Shown here: piece after piece, positions 1 through 9,060 of the stretch
Layout: the number at the start of each line of letters is the position of its first letter
Position numbering within the stretch: the stretch's first letter is position 1
DNA from: an uncultured Paracoccaceae bacterium
Lineage (GTDB): Bacteria; Pseudomonadota; Alphaproteobacteria; Rhodobacterales; Rhodobacteraceae
Assembly: GCA_947488175.1 (NCBI GenBank)
Contig: CANKYO010000002.1
Span: 496,001-560,000 of the forward strand
Direction of reading: 5' to 3'
DNA: 64,000 nt
The notes under the pieces: generated by a model
Databases searched by the model: none
What the model was told of the DNA's origin: nothing
What the model saw: only the letters and a program-made list of their open reading frames with translations
Program-made: the position numbers and the translations under genes

Positions 1-25
1 GGCGTCGCCAAGCCATCGTTCCAGA

Positions 26-364
26 TCAGGCGGGTTTGTCGAAAAACGGGGTCATCTGCGCCACGATGACGCTGTTTTCATCCAGCGCACGCTGCATCAG
101 CGCCTGTTCGTCGTCAGAGATATCATGCCCTTCCGCCAGTCGTTCCTCCAACGTACCGTAGCCCGATACATCCAGCGGGGCGAGGTCAGCCTGTTTCAGG
201 ATCGCCACCGTTTCGCGCACCGCCTCGGCCTCGTCCACGCCGCTGGCATAACACATCAGCGCGCCGCCGGTGGCACCTTCGGGCAGGCCATCATCCGTAT
301 TGCGCCCGACTTCCACCAGAAGGGTAAAAACCTTCTGCTTCGATGTTTTTTGTGCCAAAGCCAT
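26..364 (-). CDS. Conserved hypothetical protein, 112 aa
   Basis: Small acidic soluble protein without signal peptide or membrane segment; I do not recognise a named domain. It has a Gly-rich stretch (GATGGALMCYASG, about residues 30-42) and a C-terminal half rich in Asp/Glu and Leu that looks helical. I chose the internal ATG at 364 because a G-rich ribosome-binding-like run (TTGGGGGC) sits just before it; an in-frame ATG at 397 would add 11 residues. It is divergent from the flavoprotein gene at 503. Function unknown. Confidence 0.6.
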   Translation of the reverse strand: MALAQKTSKQKVFTLLVEVGRNTDDGLPEGATGGALMCYASGVDEAEAVRETVAILKQADLAPLDVSGYGTLEERLAEGHDISDDEQALMQRALDENSVIVAQMTPFFDKPA

Positions 365-502
365 GCCCCCAATTGCGACGCCTTTGGATGGGATCAATGG
401 TTTCGCGTGTCAATCCACTTTAGGCGTTAGGTGATCGCCATGGAACGGCATCCAATCTCTGTCGTTGTGTTCACGACGCCAAGCAAAACAAGGATCGAAC
501 CA

Positions 503-988
503 ATGACAGATACAACACAGCGATTTTGGGATATTCTCGAAAGCATGCGGGTTTGCATGGTCACCACGCAGGATGGCGAGGTGATGCGGTCCCGTCCGAT
601 GGCGCCCTATATCTCAAAACTGGACAGGACGATTCAGTTCGTCACCGACAGTGAAAGCGCCAAGATTTACGAGCTGCGTCAGGATCAGGATATCGCTCTC
701 AGCTTTGTCGACGCTGACAGTATGGTATTTGTCTCTGTATCCGGCAAAGGCCGTGTGAACCGCGATCGCGCCCGTATCCGGGAAATGTGGGGCCCTTATT
801 GTCAGGTCTTTTTTGGCGACGATCCCGACAGTGCTGACGTGGCCATCATCGAAGTGAATGCCACACAGGCCGAATATTGGGACAACGACAAAGGGAAACT
901 GAGCACGGCGATTGAAATGACACGTGCCTACTTTTCAGATGACGGCCCAAATCTGGGCGAGAATGAAAAACTGAACCTGGCCGGATAA
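503..988 (+). CDS. Pyridoxamine 5'-phosphate oxidase family protein (general stress protein 26 type)
   Basis: A 161-residue FMN-binding split-barrel protein of the general stress 26 / PNPOx-like type. The typical layout is visible: a short N-terminal helix, the strand MVTTQDGEVMRSRPM that starts the barrel, IQFVTDSESAKIYEL, then the VSVSGKGRV strand. Such proteins bind flavin or related cofactors; most members have no known substrate, and true PdxH residues are not evident. The ATG at 503 is preceded by AAGGA at a good distance; the frame is open further upstream but without a ribosome site. It is probably a single-gene unit. A second, distinct split-barrel gene lies at 35.2-35.7 kb. Confidence 0.8.
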   Translation: MTDTTQRFWDILESMRVCMVTTQDGEVMRSRPMAPYISKLDRTIQFVTDSESAKIYELRQDQDIALSFVDADSMVFVSVSGKGRVNRDRARIREMWGPYCQVFFGDDPDSADVAIIEVNATQAEYWDNDKGKLSTAIEMTRAYFSDDGPNLGENEKLNLAG

Positions 989-993
989 TCCCG

Positions 994-1269
994 TTACTCT
1001 TTATCTTCCCACCGCGACCGCACCGCCCAGATCGTTGACACGATGATGACGATCTGGACGGGGGCATAAATCACCACGAACAGGAACATGATCGTGGTGA
1101 CCAACGGAAACTGCATGACATAGATGAGGGTCAGCGCGGGCTGCCAGAGCAATGCCACCAGCAATGAGATGATGACGACATCCAACGCCACCGGCAACCA
1201 CGCGGCCTTGAATGACGGGCGGTTCCCCGCTGCGATGCGCTTGCGCGCCAGCGTCCGACTGATCAGCAC
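994..1269 (-). CDS. Small two-helix membrane protein, translationally coupled to dapD
   Basis: A 91-residue protein with a basic N-terminus and two hydrophobic segments (about residues 25-47 and 55-80), ending in a charged tail. Its start is a GTG lying directly after the TAA stop of dapD, so it is probably translated by re-initiation after dapD. I do not recognise the family. Being coupled to lysine and cell-wall precursor synthesis suggests, without proof, a role near the envelope. Its 3' end is tail-to-tail with the flavoprotein gene, with only 5 bases between stop codons. Confidence 0.6.
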   Translation of the reverse strand: MLISRTLARKRIAAGNRPSFKAAWLPVALDVVIISLLVALLWQPALTLIYVMQFPLVTTIMFLFVVIYAPVQIVIIVSTIWAVRSRWEDKE

Positions 1270-2097
1270 TTAGTCCCGCAGCAGTTCATTGATGCCGGTC
1301 TTGGACCGTGTCCGCTCGTCCACGCGCTTGACGATAACGGCGCAATACAAATTCACATTGTTCTTCGACGGCATAGACCCGGCGACGACAACGGAATAGG
1401 GCGGCACTTCTCCATACATGACCTCACCTGTTTCGCGATCCACGATCTTGGTGGACTGGCCGATGAACACACCCATGCCAAGTACAGAGCCTTCGCGCAC
1501 GATGCACCCTTCGACAACTTCGGATCGCGCCCCGATAAAGCAGTTGTCTTCGATAATGGTTGGCCCGGCCTGCATCGGCTCCAGCACGCCGCCAATACCG
1601 ACACCGCCGGACAGGTGCACGTTCTTGCCGATCTGGGCACAGGACCCGACAGTGGCCCAAGTATCGACCATTGTTCCCTCATCCACATATGCGCCAAGGT
1701 TCACAAATGACGGCATCAGCACTACGCCGGGGGCGATAAAGGCGGATTTGCGCACCACGCAGTTGGGAACCGCGCGGAAACCGGCAGCCTTCCACTGGTT
1801 GTCGCCCCAGCCTTTGAATTTGCTGTCGACCTTGTCCCACCAGCCACCGGCCTGCGGGCCGCCATCCTGTTTTTCCATATCCTTGATGCGAAAACCCAGC
1901 AAAACGGCCTTCTTGGCCCACTGGTTCACATGCCAGCTGCCATCGTCCTGCTTTTCGGCCACACGCAATTTGCCGCCATCAAGCGCATCCAGCGTATCCT
2001 CAATCGCTTCGCGGGTCTCGCCTGTCGTAGCTGGTGTAATCGTATCGCGAGCCTCCCACGCGGCTTCGATGGCGGTCTCAAGGGCAGCGTTCGACAT
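1270..2097 (-). CDS. dapD: 2,3,4,5-tetrahydropyridine-2,6-dicarboxylate N-succinyltransferase
   Basis: DapD transfers succinyl from succinyl-CoA to tetrahydrodipicolinate, a committed step of the succinylase route to meso-diaminopimelate and lysine. The 275 residues match the usual length (about 274). An N-terminal helical domain (1-100) is followed by a left-handed beta helix of hexapeptide repeats (about 110-240), for example [20 protein letters not shown] and the segment [21 protein letters not shown]. The ATG at 2097 has GGAGA upstream. The next coding unit on this strand is a small membrane protein starting right at its stop codon; dapE is not in the window. Confidence 0.95.
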   Translation of the reverse strand: MSNAALETAIEAAWEARDTITPATTGETREAIEDTLDALDGGKLRVAEKQDDGSWHVNQWAKKAVLLGFRIKDMEKQDGGPQAGGWWDKVDSKFKGWGDNQWKAAGFRAVPNCVVRKSAFIAPGVVLMPSFVNLGAYVDEGTMVDTWATVGSCAQIGKNVHLSGGVGIGGVLEPMQAGPTIIEDNCFIGARSEVVEGCIVREGSVLGMGVFIGQSTKIVDRETGEVMYGEVPPYSVVVAGSMPSKNNVNLYCAVIVKRVDERTRSKTGINELLRD

Positions 2098-2153
2098 GGG
2101 GGTCTCCGATCAGAATTGATGTTGGGGGCTTCTAGCCGGGCAGGCGCAATCAA

Positions 2154-2305
2154 TCAACGCCGCTTGATCGAACAACCCATGGATGGAGCCTGCTCCTTTG
2201 GACCGTTTCCGGTTTCGGCGACCATGTGCATGGCGTTTAGCAAATCCGGCGCCCGGTGGCGGGGGTCTTCCAGCCAAAGTCACAGATCGAGGTGTCCAGC
2301 AGCAT
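2154..2305 (-). pseudogene. Remnant of a thioredoxin/redoxin family gene with a large internal deletion
   Basis: A clear ribosome site (GGAGG at 2311-2315 on the complement) precedes ATG 2305 and an N-terminus reading MLLDTSICDFGWKTPATG. The frame soon stops, but in the neighbouring frame the sequence continues as DLLNAMHMVAETGNGPKEQ, then PSMGCSIKRR and a stop at 2154. From memory these resemble the two ends of the roughly 185-residue AhpC/TSA-like 'thioredoxin family protein' of Rhodobacteraceae. The middle, including the CxxC region, is gone, and the ends are joined out of frame. The flanks (2098-2153 and 2306-2474) hold no gene that I can see; the latter presumably carries the promoter of the next gene. 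Confidence 0.6.
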
Positions 2306-2474
2306 TTTTGCCTCCTGTCTTGGTTGCCCAGTTAATCACCAGCGTGGCGCGCAATAACTCGAAAAAACGCCTTGGAATTCACCAAGAATGACCCGGCAAT
2401 GGTCCAGATCCGCCGCATCTTTGACATAGTTGGTTTGTCTAAGGGCGTAAACAATCAGGCGATATGGGGCTTAC

Positions 2475-4670
2475 ATGGACCAGATAAGAAACAAGTCGTT
2501 GGACGGGATACTCTCGGGTCGTTACATTCCCGTGCTGTTTACGCTGACGATTTTTCTCTCCGCGTCTCTTTTGTTTTTTGTCCAGCCGCTTTTTGCGAAA
2601 ATCGCCTTGCCGCAGATTGGTGGTGCCCCGGCCGTCTGGACCACGGCGATGCTGTTTTTCCAGACCGTGCTGATCGCAGGCTATGCCTATGCGCATTTTT
2701 CGACCCGCTATCTTCCTGTGGTTGGCCAGATGGGGTTGCATATCGCATTGTGGGCGGTGGCGCTGTTCTTTCTGCCGCTGTCGATCCGGACCGGAGTATC
2801 ATTTGACGCAGACACACCCGTGGCTTTGCAGACCCTGCTATTGTTTGCCGCCGGCGTCGGAGTGCCCTTCGCAGTGCTCTCGGCCAATGCGCCGCTGATC
2901 CAGTCGTGGTACTCCAAAACCGGCGGCCCATCCGCCCATGACCCCTATTTTCTTTATGGCGCATCCAACCTCGGCTCGCTTGGTGCGCTTCTGGCCTTTC
3001 CGCTGGTTGCAGAACCTTTGCTAGGCGTTAGCCAGATCGGTGTGGTTTGGGCAGTGGGATTTGTGCTGCTGGGCGGGTTCCTTTTTAGCAGCGGTATGGT
3101 GGCGCGACGAGGCGGTGCAAACCAACCGGCTGAAAGAGAACAGCGGGCCGCCCGACCAGGTCTGCGGACCACCGCATATTGGCTGTTTCTGGCGTTCATT
3201 CCGTCCTCGCTGATGCTTTCGGTGACGGCCAAGATCAGCCGCGATATCGGGTCGTTCCCTTTGATTTGGGTGGTGCCGCTTGCGATCTACCTGTTGACTT
3301 TCGTTCTGACCTTCACCAATCGCCCACTGTTCGGCAAGGATGCCTTGCGCTGGATGCTGGTCGGTGGGATGGCGTTTTTCTGCTATTTCCTGACGACAAC
3401 GGTGAACACACTGACCTGGGTTTCGGTCGGTCTTCTGGTTGCATCATTCTTCGGGATTACCATGGTGGCGCATTCCGCACTTTACGCAGCCCGGCCGGAC
3501 AAAAGCCAACTGACCTATTTTTACATGATGATGTCGATTGGTGGCGCGTTGGGTGGGTTGTTCAATTCTATCATTGCACCAACCATCTTTGATGATCTCT
3601 ACGAGACGCGGATCATTGTTTTTCTGGCGCTCGCCCTGTTTTTGGTTGGCGGACGTAAATGGAGCGTTCGGGACATCGCTATTGATGGCATATTTGCTGT
3701 TGTAGTGGTCACCCCGTTCGTAGCGGTTGCGCTTGGCTTGTGGGGCGCAGATATCTCATTCGCTTATCGGATCAGCGCCGGGCTGATCGCATTTGCGATC
3801 TTGGTAACACACATGATCCGTTTGCCAGTGATCGGGGCCGCGATCGTCGCTCTGGTGCTTGGGGCGACTTACAACCATGGCGATGTCATTTTTAAAGATC
3901 GCAGCTTCTTTGGCACTCATCAGGTTATCGAAGTGGACGGAATGCGTCTCTATGTGAACGGCAGCACACTGCATGGCGCTCAGTCCATAGAAGATCTTGA
4001 AAAATCACGGCCCAGGCCAATGAACTATTATCACGCCGCTGCACCGATGGGGCAGGTGATGATGTCGGACTTTGCCCAAAACGCGAAAGATATCGGTATC
4101 GTCGGGCTTGGCGTCGGATCACTGGCTTGCTTCGCCCAACCGGGTCAGACTTGGCAATTCTATGAAATTGATGCGCTTGTCGATCAGGTCGCGCGCAACA
4201 GTTCGCTCTTTACCTTCGTCAACAACTGCACGCCGGATGCCCCCACCCACCTTGGCGACGCGCGGATCGTATTGGAACAACAGAAGGATGTCCGCTACGA
4301 TATCATTGTCATTGATGCGTTTTCCTCCGATGCGATCCCGGTGCATCTCAGCACGAATGAGGCCATTGCGCTATTCCGGGACCGGCTGAAACCCGGAGGG
4401 CTGCTTCTGCTGCACATCTCGAACCGCTACTACAATATGTCAGTACCGATGGCGCGTGTGGCCGACGAAATCGGAATGCATATTCGGTTCCAGGAATTTG
4501 CAAATGCGGATAACTTACCTGGCGCGGCGTCCTCCAGAGTTGTACTGATGTCTGTTGATCCCCAAAGCCTGGCTGAATTCGATGCCGACGGTCGGTGGCG
4601 CGTCCTCGAAAGCGATGGCGAACCTGCATGGACAGACGAATACGCCAACATCCTGTCTGTGATGCGCTAG
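2475..4670 (+). CDS. Fused MFS transporter / spermidine synthase-like protein
   Basis: A 731-residue fusion. Residues about 15-480 are strongly hydrophobic with roughly a dozen membrane segments, the MFS-like half. The C-terminal part is a soluble aminopropyltransferase-like Rossmann domain with GIVGLGVGSLA (nucleotide-binding loop), FYEID, GDARIV and IVIDAFSSDAIPVHL, as in spermine/spermidine synthases. Fusions of this kind are widespread in bacteria; whether they make, export or merely sense polyamines is not settled. The ATG at 2475 has only a G-rich run upstream. The next gene starts 61 bases downstream on the same strand, but nothing indicates a shared function. Confidence 0.85.
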   Translation: MDQIRNKSLDGILSGRYIPVLFTLTIFLSASLLFFVQPLFAKIALPQIGGAPAVWTTAMLFFQTVLIAGYAYAHFSTRYLPVVGQMGLHIALWAVALFFLPLSIRTGVSFDADTPVALQTLLLFAAGVGVPFAVLSANAPLIQSWYSKTGGPSAHDPYFLYGASNLGSLGALLAFPLVAEPLLGVSQIGVVWAVGFVLLGGFLFSSGMVARRGGANQPAEREQRAARPGLRTTAYWLFLAFIPSSLMLSVTAKISRDIGSFPLIWVVPLAIYLLTFVLTFTNRPLFGKDALRWMLVGGMAFFCYFLTTTVNTLTWVSVGLLVASFFGITMVAHSALYAARPDKSQLTYFYMMMSIGGALGGLFNSIIAPTIFDDLYETRIIVFLALALFLVGGRKWSVRDIAIDGIFAVVVVTPFVAVALGLWGADISFAYRISAGLIAFAILVTHMIRLPVIGAAIVALVLGATYNHGDVIFKDRSFFGTHQVIEVDGMRLYVNGSTLHGAQSIEDLEKSRPRPMNYYHAAAPMGQVMMSDFAQNAKDIGIVGLGVGSLACFAQPGQTWQFYEIDALVDQVARNSSLFTFVNNCTPDAPTHLGDARIVLEQQKDVRYDIIVIDAFSSDAIPVHLSTNEAIALFRDRLKPGGLLLLHISNRYYNMSVPMARVADEIGMHIRFQEFANADNLPGAASSRVVLMSVDPQSLAEFDADGRWRVLESDGEPAWTDEYANILSVMR

Positions 4671-4731
4671 CCATTGCATCTTGCCCGCCCAGCGGCGACG
4701 GTAAGCCAAACAACGCCAGGGGCCGTATTTG

Positions 4732-5577
4732 ATGCAAGACCACCGCAAACACCCGTTCCGCGACAGCTCGCAAGACCGAGAGGCGGCGACACACACGCCG
4801 GACACGCCGCAAACGCGCGCGCCCTCCTACAAGCTGGCCTTCGCTGACGAGGACTTCATGTGCCGTGAAGACCTGCGTCCTGTGCGGCTGCAATTGGAAC
4901 TGCTCAAACCTGATCTTCTGATGAACGAGGCAGGGATCAATTCGACCATCGTTCTGTTCGGCGGCGCGCGCATTCCCGATCCGGTGAACAAGGACAAGGC
5001 GCGCACGCAAACGCTGGCGGAACTGACCAAATACTATGATGAGGCCCGCAAATTCGCCCAGATCATGACGGCCAAATCACTGGCAAAAGGTGGCAAAGAT
5101 GATGTGATCGTCACCGGCGGTGGGCCAGGGGTGATGGAGGCTGGTAACCGCGGCGCGCTTGATGCCGGGGGCAAATCCATCGGGCTGAACATCGTTTTGC
5201 CGCACGAACAGGCGCCAAACGAATATGTCACGCCGGAACTCTGCTTCAACTTCCACTATTTCGGCATTCGCAAGATGCATTTCCTGATGCGGGCTTCGGC
5301 AATCTGCGTCTTCCCAGGCGGTTTCGGGACACTGGATGAATTGTTCGAGGCGCTCACCCTGATCCAGACCGGTCGCATGGCACGGGTGCCCTTCCTGCTG
5401 TTCGGGCAGGCGTTCTGGGAAAAGATCATCAACTGGGATGCGCTGGCCGATGCCGGCACGATTTCAACCGATGATCTGGAGCTTTTCCGCTTTGTCGAAA
5501 CAGCGGACGAGGCTGTCGCCGCCTTGGACGACTGGGAAGGCAAAGGCGAAAAGCGTGGTGTGATCCCAGGGCGTTAG
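4732..5577 (+). CDS. LOG family protein (TIGR00730), nucleotide phosphoribohydrolase-like
   Basis: Lysine-decarboxylase-like Rossmann protein of the LOG family, which hydrolyses nucleoside 5'-monophosphates such as cytokinin ribotides to base plus ribose 5-phosphate. Both hallmark motifs are present: GGGPGVMEAGNRGA and PGGFGTLDELFE. At 281 residues it belongs to the longer subgroup with an N-terminal extension of about 80 residues compared with the short LOG enzymes. The ATG at 4732 is preferred over an in-frame TTG one codon earlier. It converges on the lacI-type gene, with a hairpin between. Confidence 0.85.
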   Translation: MQDHRKHPFRDSSQDREAATHTPDTPQTRAPSYKLAFADEDFMCREDLRPVRLQLELLKPDLLMNEAGINSTIVLFGGARIPDPVNKDKARTQTLAELTKYYDEARKFAQIMTAKSLAKGGKDDVIVTGGGPGVMEAGNRGALDAGGKSIGLNIVLPHEQAPNEYVTPELCFNFHYFGIRKMHFLMRASAICVFPGGFGTLDELFEALTLIQTGRMARVPFLLFGQAFWEKIINWDALADAGTISTDDLELFRFVETADEAVAALDDWEGKGEKRGVIPGR

Positions 5578-5600
5578 GTGTTGCGCGGGAGGTCCCGTGT

Positions 5601-5625
5601 CGACAAGGCTGCTTTTCAGCCGTCG
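5601..5625. terminator. Hairpin between convergent genes
   Basis: Interrupted inverted repeat CGAC-aa-GGCTG / CAGCC-GTCG around a CTTTT loop. It lies 23 bases after the LOG gene stop and spans the stop codon of the convergent LacI gene. There is no long T tract, so it is a candidate bidirectional terminator rather than a clear intrinsic one. Confidence 0.4.
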
Positions 5626-6656
5626 GATGCCGGGGCGACCGGGACTTCCAGATGCTGCATTGGCGGCAGGTCGGGTTCCTTGATCGCCTGAATCGCAGCC
5701 TTGGCCAGAAAATCGCCTGCTGAACCCACAGATTCGGCCATCGTCAGGATGTCGGCGCGAACCATCTTCAGGAACGGAACCGCCTCCTTGGCGAACAGGT
5801 CTATCTGCTGGCCGACGGTGAGCCCGCGACCCTCAACCCCTGCCAGAACCGCCAGTGCCGCCGTGGTCGACGCCGTCACAAACGCATCCGTTTCCGGGTG
5901 TCGGGTCAGGTGGTCCGTGGTCGCCGCTATGATATCCTCGCTGGGATTGTCGCTGTTCACCTGATCAAGAATGAACAAGGTCTGACCGTTTGCCTTGGCG
6001 CGTGCCTGTAGTCCGGCAACCAAATGCAGCGCATAGGATTGACGCAAAGGCGGGGCGACGACGGCGACATGTTTGCGACCCCGCGCATGCAACAGGTCGA
6101 TGGCATGACGGCCATAGGCCTCATTATCAAAATCGTAATAAGGATGCTGATCGAACCAATTGCTGCGGCCATGAGTAGCAAAGGGAAAACCGCGCTCCAT
6201 CAGATAGGCGATGCGCGGGTCCTCGGGCTCGATCTGGTTGAGGATGATCGCATCAGCCGATTCCGTTTCGACGATATATCGGATCGGCTTCATGATATCA
6301 TCAGCCGGGGCATAGGGGGTCACATTCAGATGAAAGCGTGTGCCCTGCAACCCGCCCGCCACCGATGAAATCAGCCGCGCGGTGTGGTTGTCATGTTCGG
6401 TCGACATCACCAGACTGATCACATTGGTACGGCCCGTGCGCAGGCGAACACCGGCGCGATTGGGGACATATCCGATCTCATCGGCGATCTTGCGAATCAG
6501 CTTTTTGGTTTCGCTGCCGATATCCGGGGCGTCATTCAGGGCGCGCGAGACCGTCGGCACCGCCAGCCCGCTGAGCTTGGCGATGGTCTTGAGTGTCGGC
6601 TTTGCCTTGCGTTCCGGTGGCGCGTTGCGATCCCCCGGAACTTTGTTCTCATGCAT
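5616..6656 (-). CDS. LacI family transcriptional regulator
   Basis: A 346-residue LacI/GalR repressor. The N-terminal helix-turn-helix and hinge helix are clear (TLKTIAKLSGLAVPTVSRAL, then about residues 40-70 ending in RAGVRLRTGRT), followed by a periplasmic-binding-protein-like effector domain. I took the ATG at 6656, which has AGAGGA eight bases upstream; an in-frame ATG eight codons earlier has none. It is transcribed away from the sugar ABC/glycosidase operon starting at 6834, the usual arrangement for a local repressor. The effector is probably a sugar released or imported by that operon (inference). Confidence 0.88.
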   Translation of the reverse strand: MHENKVPGDRNAPPERKAKPTLKTIAKLSGLAVPTVSRALNDAPDIGSETKKLIRKIADEIGYVPNRAGVRLRTGRTNVISLVMSTEHDNHTARLISSVAGGLQGTRFHLNVTPYAPADDIMKPIRYIVETESADAIILNQIEPEDPRIAYLMERGFPFATHGRSNWFDQHPYYDFDNEAYGRHAIDLLHARGRKHVAVVAPPLRQSYALHLVAGLQARAKANGQTLFILDQVNSDNPSEDIIAATTDHLTRHPETDAFVTASTTAALAVLAGVEGRGLTVGQQIDLFAKEAVPFLKMVRADILTMAESVGSAGDFLAKAAIQAIKEPDLPPMQHLEVPVAPASDG

Positions 6657-6781
6657 ATGGCTAGTCCTCTGTTTCCGCATGACTTTCGGCTTGGTAGGGC
6701 CAAAATCTCAAAATCGCCAGTGCCTTGTGGCCTCTCTGGTCGCTGCCCGCACCTTGGCGGAATTTTCCTTGCGAGGTCAAT

Positions 6782-6815
6782 CTAAATCGATATAGGCTCA
6801 TCTACAACGATTTAG
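6782..6815. promoter_or_regulatory. Candidate LacI-family operator upstream of the sugar operon
   Basis: Perfect inverted repeat CTAAATCG (6782-6789) and CGATTTAG (6808-6815), 18 bases apart, ending 18 bases before the GTG start of the solute-binding protein. The left arm is also part of an ATCGAT palindrome with a central CG, a common feature of LacI-family sites. Its place in the divergent spacer (6657-6833) fits control of the operon by the regulator at 5616-6656. No convincing -35/-10 pair was assigned. Confidence 0.45.
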
Positions 6816-6833
6816 AACCAGGGAGAGAGAATC

Positions 6834-8063
6834 GTGAAACTGACAACAAAACTGCTCGCGGCCACCGCGATGATCAGCGCCACTGCGGCGTCTGCGGTCG
6901 AACTCGAAGTCACCCATTGGTGGACATCCGGTGGCGAAGCCGCTGCTGTTTCCAAATTCGCCGAGGCCTGGAATGCCACCGGCAATACTTGGGTCGACGG
7001 GGCCATTGCAGGGTCAGGCGGCACCGCCCGTCCGATCATTATTAGCCGCATCCTGGGCGGTGATCCGATGGGGGCGACGCAGTTGAACCATGGCCGCCAG
7101 GCGGAAGAACTGATTGAGGCAGGTATGCTTCTCGATCTCACAGATGTGGCAGCGGCAGAAGGGTGGAAGGATATCGTGAACCCGCCCACATTGTTGGATG
7201 CCTGTACACTGGATGGCCGCATTTACTGCGCCCCGGTGAACATTCATTCCTGGCAGTGGATGTGGCTTAGCCATCAGGCGTTTGAAGATGCCGGTGTCGA
7301 TGTCCCGTCCAACTGGGATGAATTTGTCGCTGCCGCCCCAGCGCTTGAGGCTGCCGGGAAGGTTCCGCTGGCCATGGGGCAACAGCCCTGGCAGTCGTCT
7401 GGCGCGTTTGGCGTGATGACCATAGCGATTGCGGGTACCGAGGCCTGGTTGCAAGTAAACCGTGACAAGGATGCGGATGTCGCGGCGGGACCTGAATACA
7501 CGAAAGTGTTTGAAGCTGCGGTAACCGCCCGCGAAATGGCGGCTGACTCAAATGTGCAGGACTGGAACCTTGCCACCAACCTCGTGATCACCGGCCAGGC
7601 CGGTGGACAGATCATGGGTGACTGGGCACAGGGCGAATTCCAGGTCGCTGAACAGGTCGCCGGTGAAGACTACACCTGTCTACCCGGTTTGGGGGTGAAC
7701 GAAATCCTCGATACGGCGGGCGATGCCTTCTACTTCCCCAAGCAGGACGATCCTGAGATTGAGGCCGCACAGAAAGAGATGGCGGCGATGCTGCTCTCGC
7801 CCGACGTACAGGTTGCCTTCAATCTCGCCAAGGGGTCGTTGCCGATCCGGGGTGATGTGGACCTGAGTGCCGCCAATGACTGCATGAAAAAGGGTCTCGA
7901 AATCCTGGCGGGTGGCAATGTACTGCCCTCAGGCGACATCCTTCTTTCTCCCGATACTCAAGGCCAGGTCGAAGACCTGATGGTCGAGTTCTGGAACGAT
8001 CCGTCGATCACCGCAGCTGACGCGCAGGCGCGTTACGCCGCGATCATCGCCGACGCCGACTAA
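6834..8063 (+). CDS. Sugar ABC transporter substrate-binding protein
   Basis: Periplasmic solute-binding protein (SBP_bac_1 / family 1), 409 residues. A signal peptide is evident: basic MKLTTK, hydrophobic stretch, cleavage after TAASA, mature protein starting VELEVTHWWTSGGE, the typical first strand of sugar binders. Start is GTG at 6834 with GGGAGAGAG upstream. It is the first gene of the operon with two permeases and an ATPase. The downstream GH2 enzyme suggests an oligosaccharide ligand, possibly a beta-mannoside, but the ligand cannot be read from sequence. Confidence 0.9.
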   Translation: MKLTTKLLAATAMISATAASAVELEVTHWWTSGGEAAAVSKFAEAWNATGNTWVDGAIAGSGGTARPIIISRILGGDPMGATQLNHGRQAEELIEAGMLLDLTDVAAAEGWKDIVNPPTLLDACTLDGRIYCAPVNIHSWQWMWLSHQAFEDAGVDVPSNWDEFVAAAPALEAAGKVPLAMGQQPWQSSGAFGVMTIAIAGTEAWLQVNRDKDADVAAGPEYTKVFEAAVTAREMAADSNVQDWNLATNLVITGQAGGQIMGDWAQGEFQVAEQVAGEDYTCLPGLGVNEILDTAGDAFYFPKQDDPEIEAAQKEMAAMLLSPDVQVAFNLAKGSLPIRGDVDLSAANDCMKKGLEILAGGNVLPSGDILLSPDTQGQVEDLMVEFWNDPSITAADAQARYAAIIADAD

Positions 8064-8136
8064 GGCCACCACTCAGGGGCGCCGCATGAATGCGGGGCCC
8101 CACCGGTCACCAATCACCCGCAAGGGGGGGGAAGCC

Positions 8137-9060
8137 ATGTCGGCCATCGACGCCGGACAGGGGCGGACGCGCGCAAAGCGCCCGAACCGCCTGTTTCGTA
8201 ACAAGACCGCGAAAATCGCAGCAATCCCGATGGTAGCGACAGCCCTTGTCATCTTCATCGGCTGCACGCTGTGGACGGTGTACCATTCCTTCACCGGATC
8301 GCGGCTGCTGCCAGCGCCCCACAAATGGGTGGGTCTGGATCAGTATGAAAGACTTTGGTCCACGAACCGCTGGATCACCTCCATCGAAAATCTGGCCATC
8401 TATGGCGCCTGTTCGATGATCCTGTCGCTGGTGATCGGTTTCACCCTCGCAGCGCTGCTCGACCGGAAAATCCGGTTCGAAAACACGATCCGCACGATCA
8501 TCCTCTACCCCTTCGCCCTCAGCTTCATCGTGACCGGGCTGGTCTGGCAGTGGATCCTCAATCCCAGCCTGGGGCTGCAAAACGTGGTGCGGGACTGGGG
8601 CTGGGAGAGCTTCACGTTCGACCCTCTCAACAACCCCGAGATCGTGATATTCGGCATCCTGATCGCGGGCATCTGGCAGGGGTCGGGATTCATCATGGTG
8701 GTGATGCTAGCCGGGCTGCGCGGGATTGACGAAGATATCTGGAAAGCGTCGCGCGTCGAAGGCATCCCCACATGGAAAACCTACATTTTCATCATCATCC
8801 CCATGATGCGGCCCGTTTTCGTGACTGCACTTGTGCTGATCGCCAGCGGGATCATCAAGGTTTATGACCTCGTGGTCGCTCAAACCTCCGGCGGGCCGGG
8901 GATCGCGTCCGAAGTTCCCGCCAAATACGTCATCGAAAAAATGTTCTCGTCCCAGAACCTCGGGCAGGGTTTTGCCGCTTCGACCATGATGCTGGTGTCG
9001 GTCCTGATCATCCTGATCCCGTGGGCCTATCTTGAATTCGGGGGGAAACGCCGTGTCTGA
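8137..9060 (+). CDS. Sugar ABC transporter permease (MalF-like)
   Basis: Integral membrane permease of 307 residues with about six hydrophobic segments and the EAA-type cytoplasmic loop (ASRVEGIPTWKTYIFIIIPM), which contacts the ATPase. I chose ATG 8137 because AGGGGGGGGAAG lies just upstream; an earlier in-frame ATG at 8086 has no comparable site. Its last codons overlap the GTG start of the second permease. It forms the importer with the neighbouring permease, binding protein and ATPase. Confidence 0.9.
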   Translation: MSAIDAGQGRTRAKRPNRLFRNKTAKIAAIPMVATALVIFIGCTLWTVYHSFTGSRLLPAPHKWVGLDQYERLWSTNRWITSIENLAIYGACSMILSLVIGFTLAALLDRKIRFENTIRTIILYPFALSFIVTGLVWQWILNPSLGLQNVVRDWGWESFTFDPLNNPEIVIFGILIAGIWQGSGFIMVVMLAGLRGIDEDIWKASRVEGIPTWKTYIFIIIPMMRPVFVTALVLIASGIIKVYDLVVAQTSGGPGIASEVPAKYVIEKMFSSQNLGQGFAASTMMLVSVLIILIPWAYLEFGGKRRV

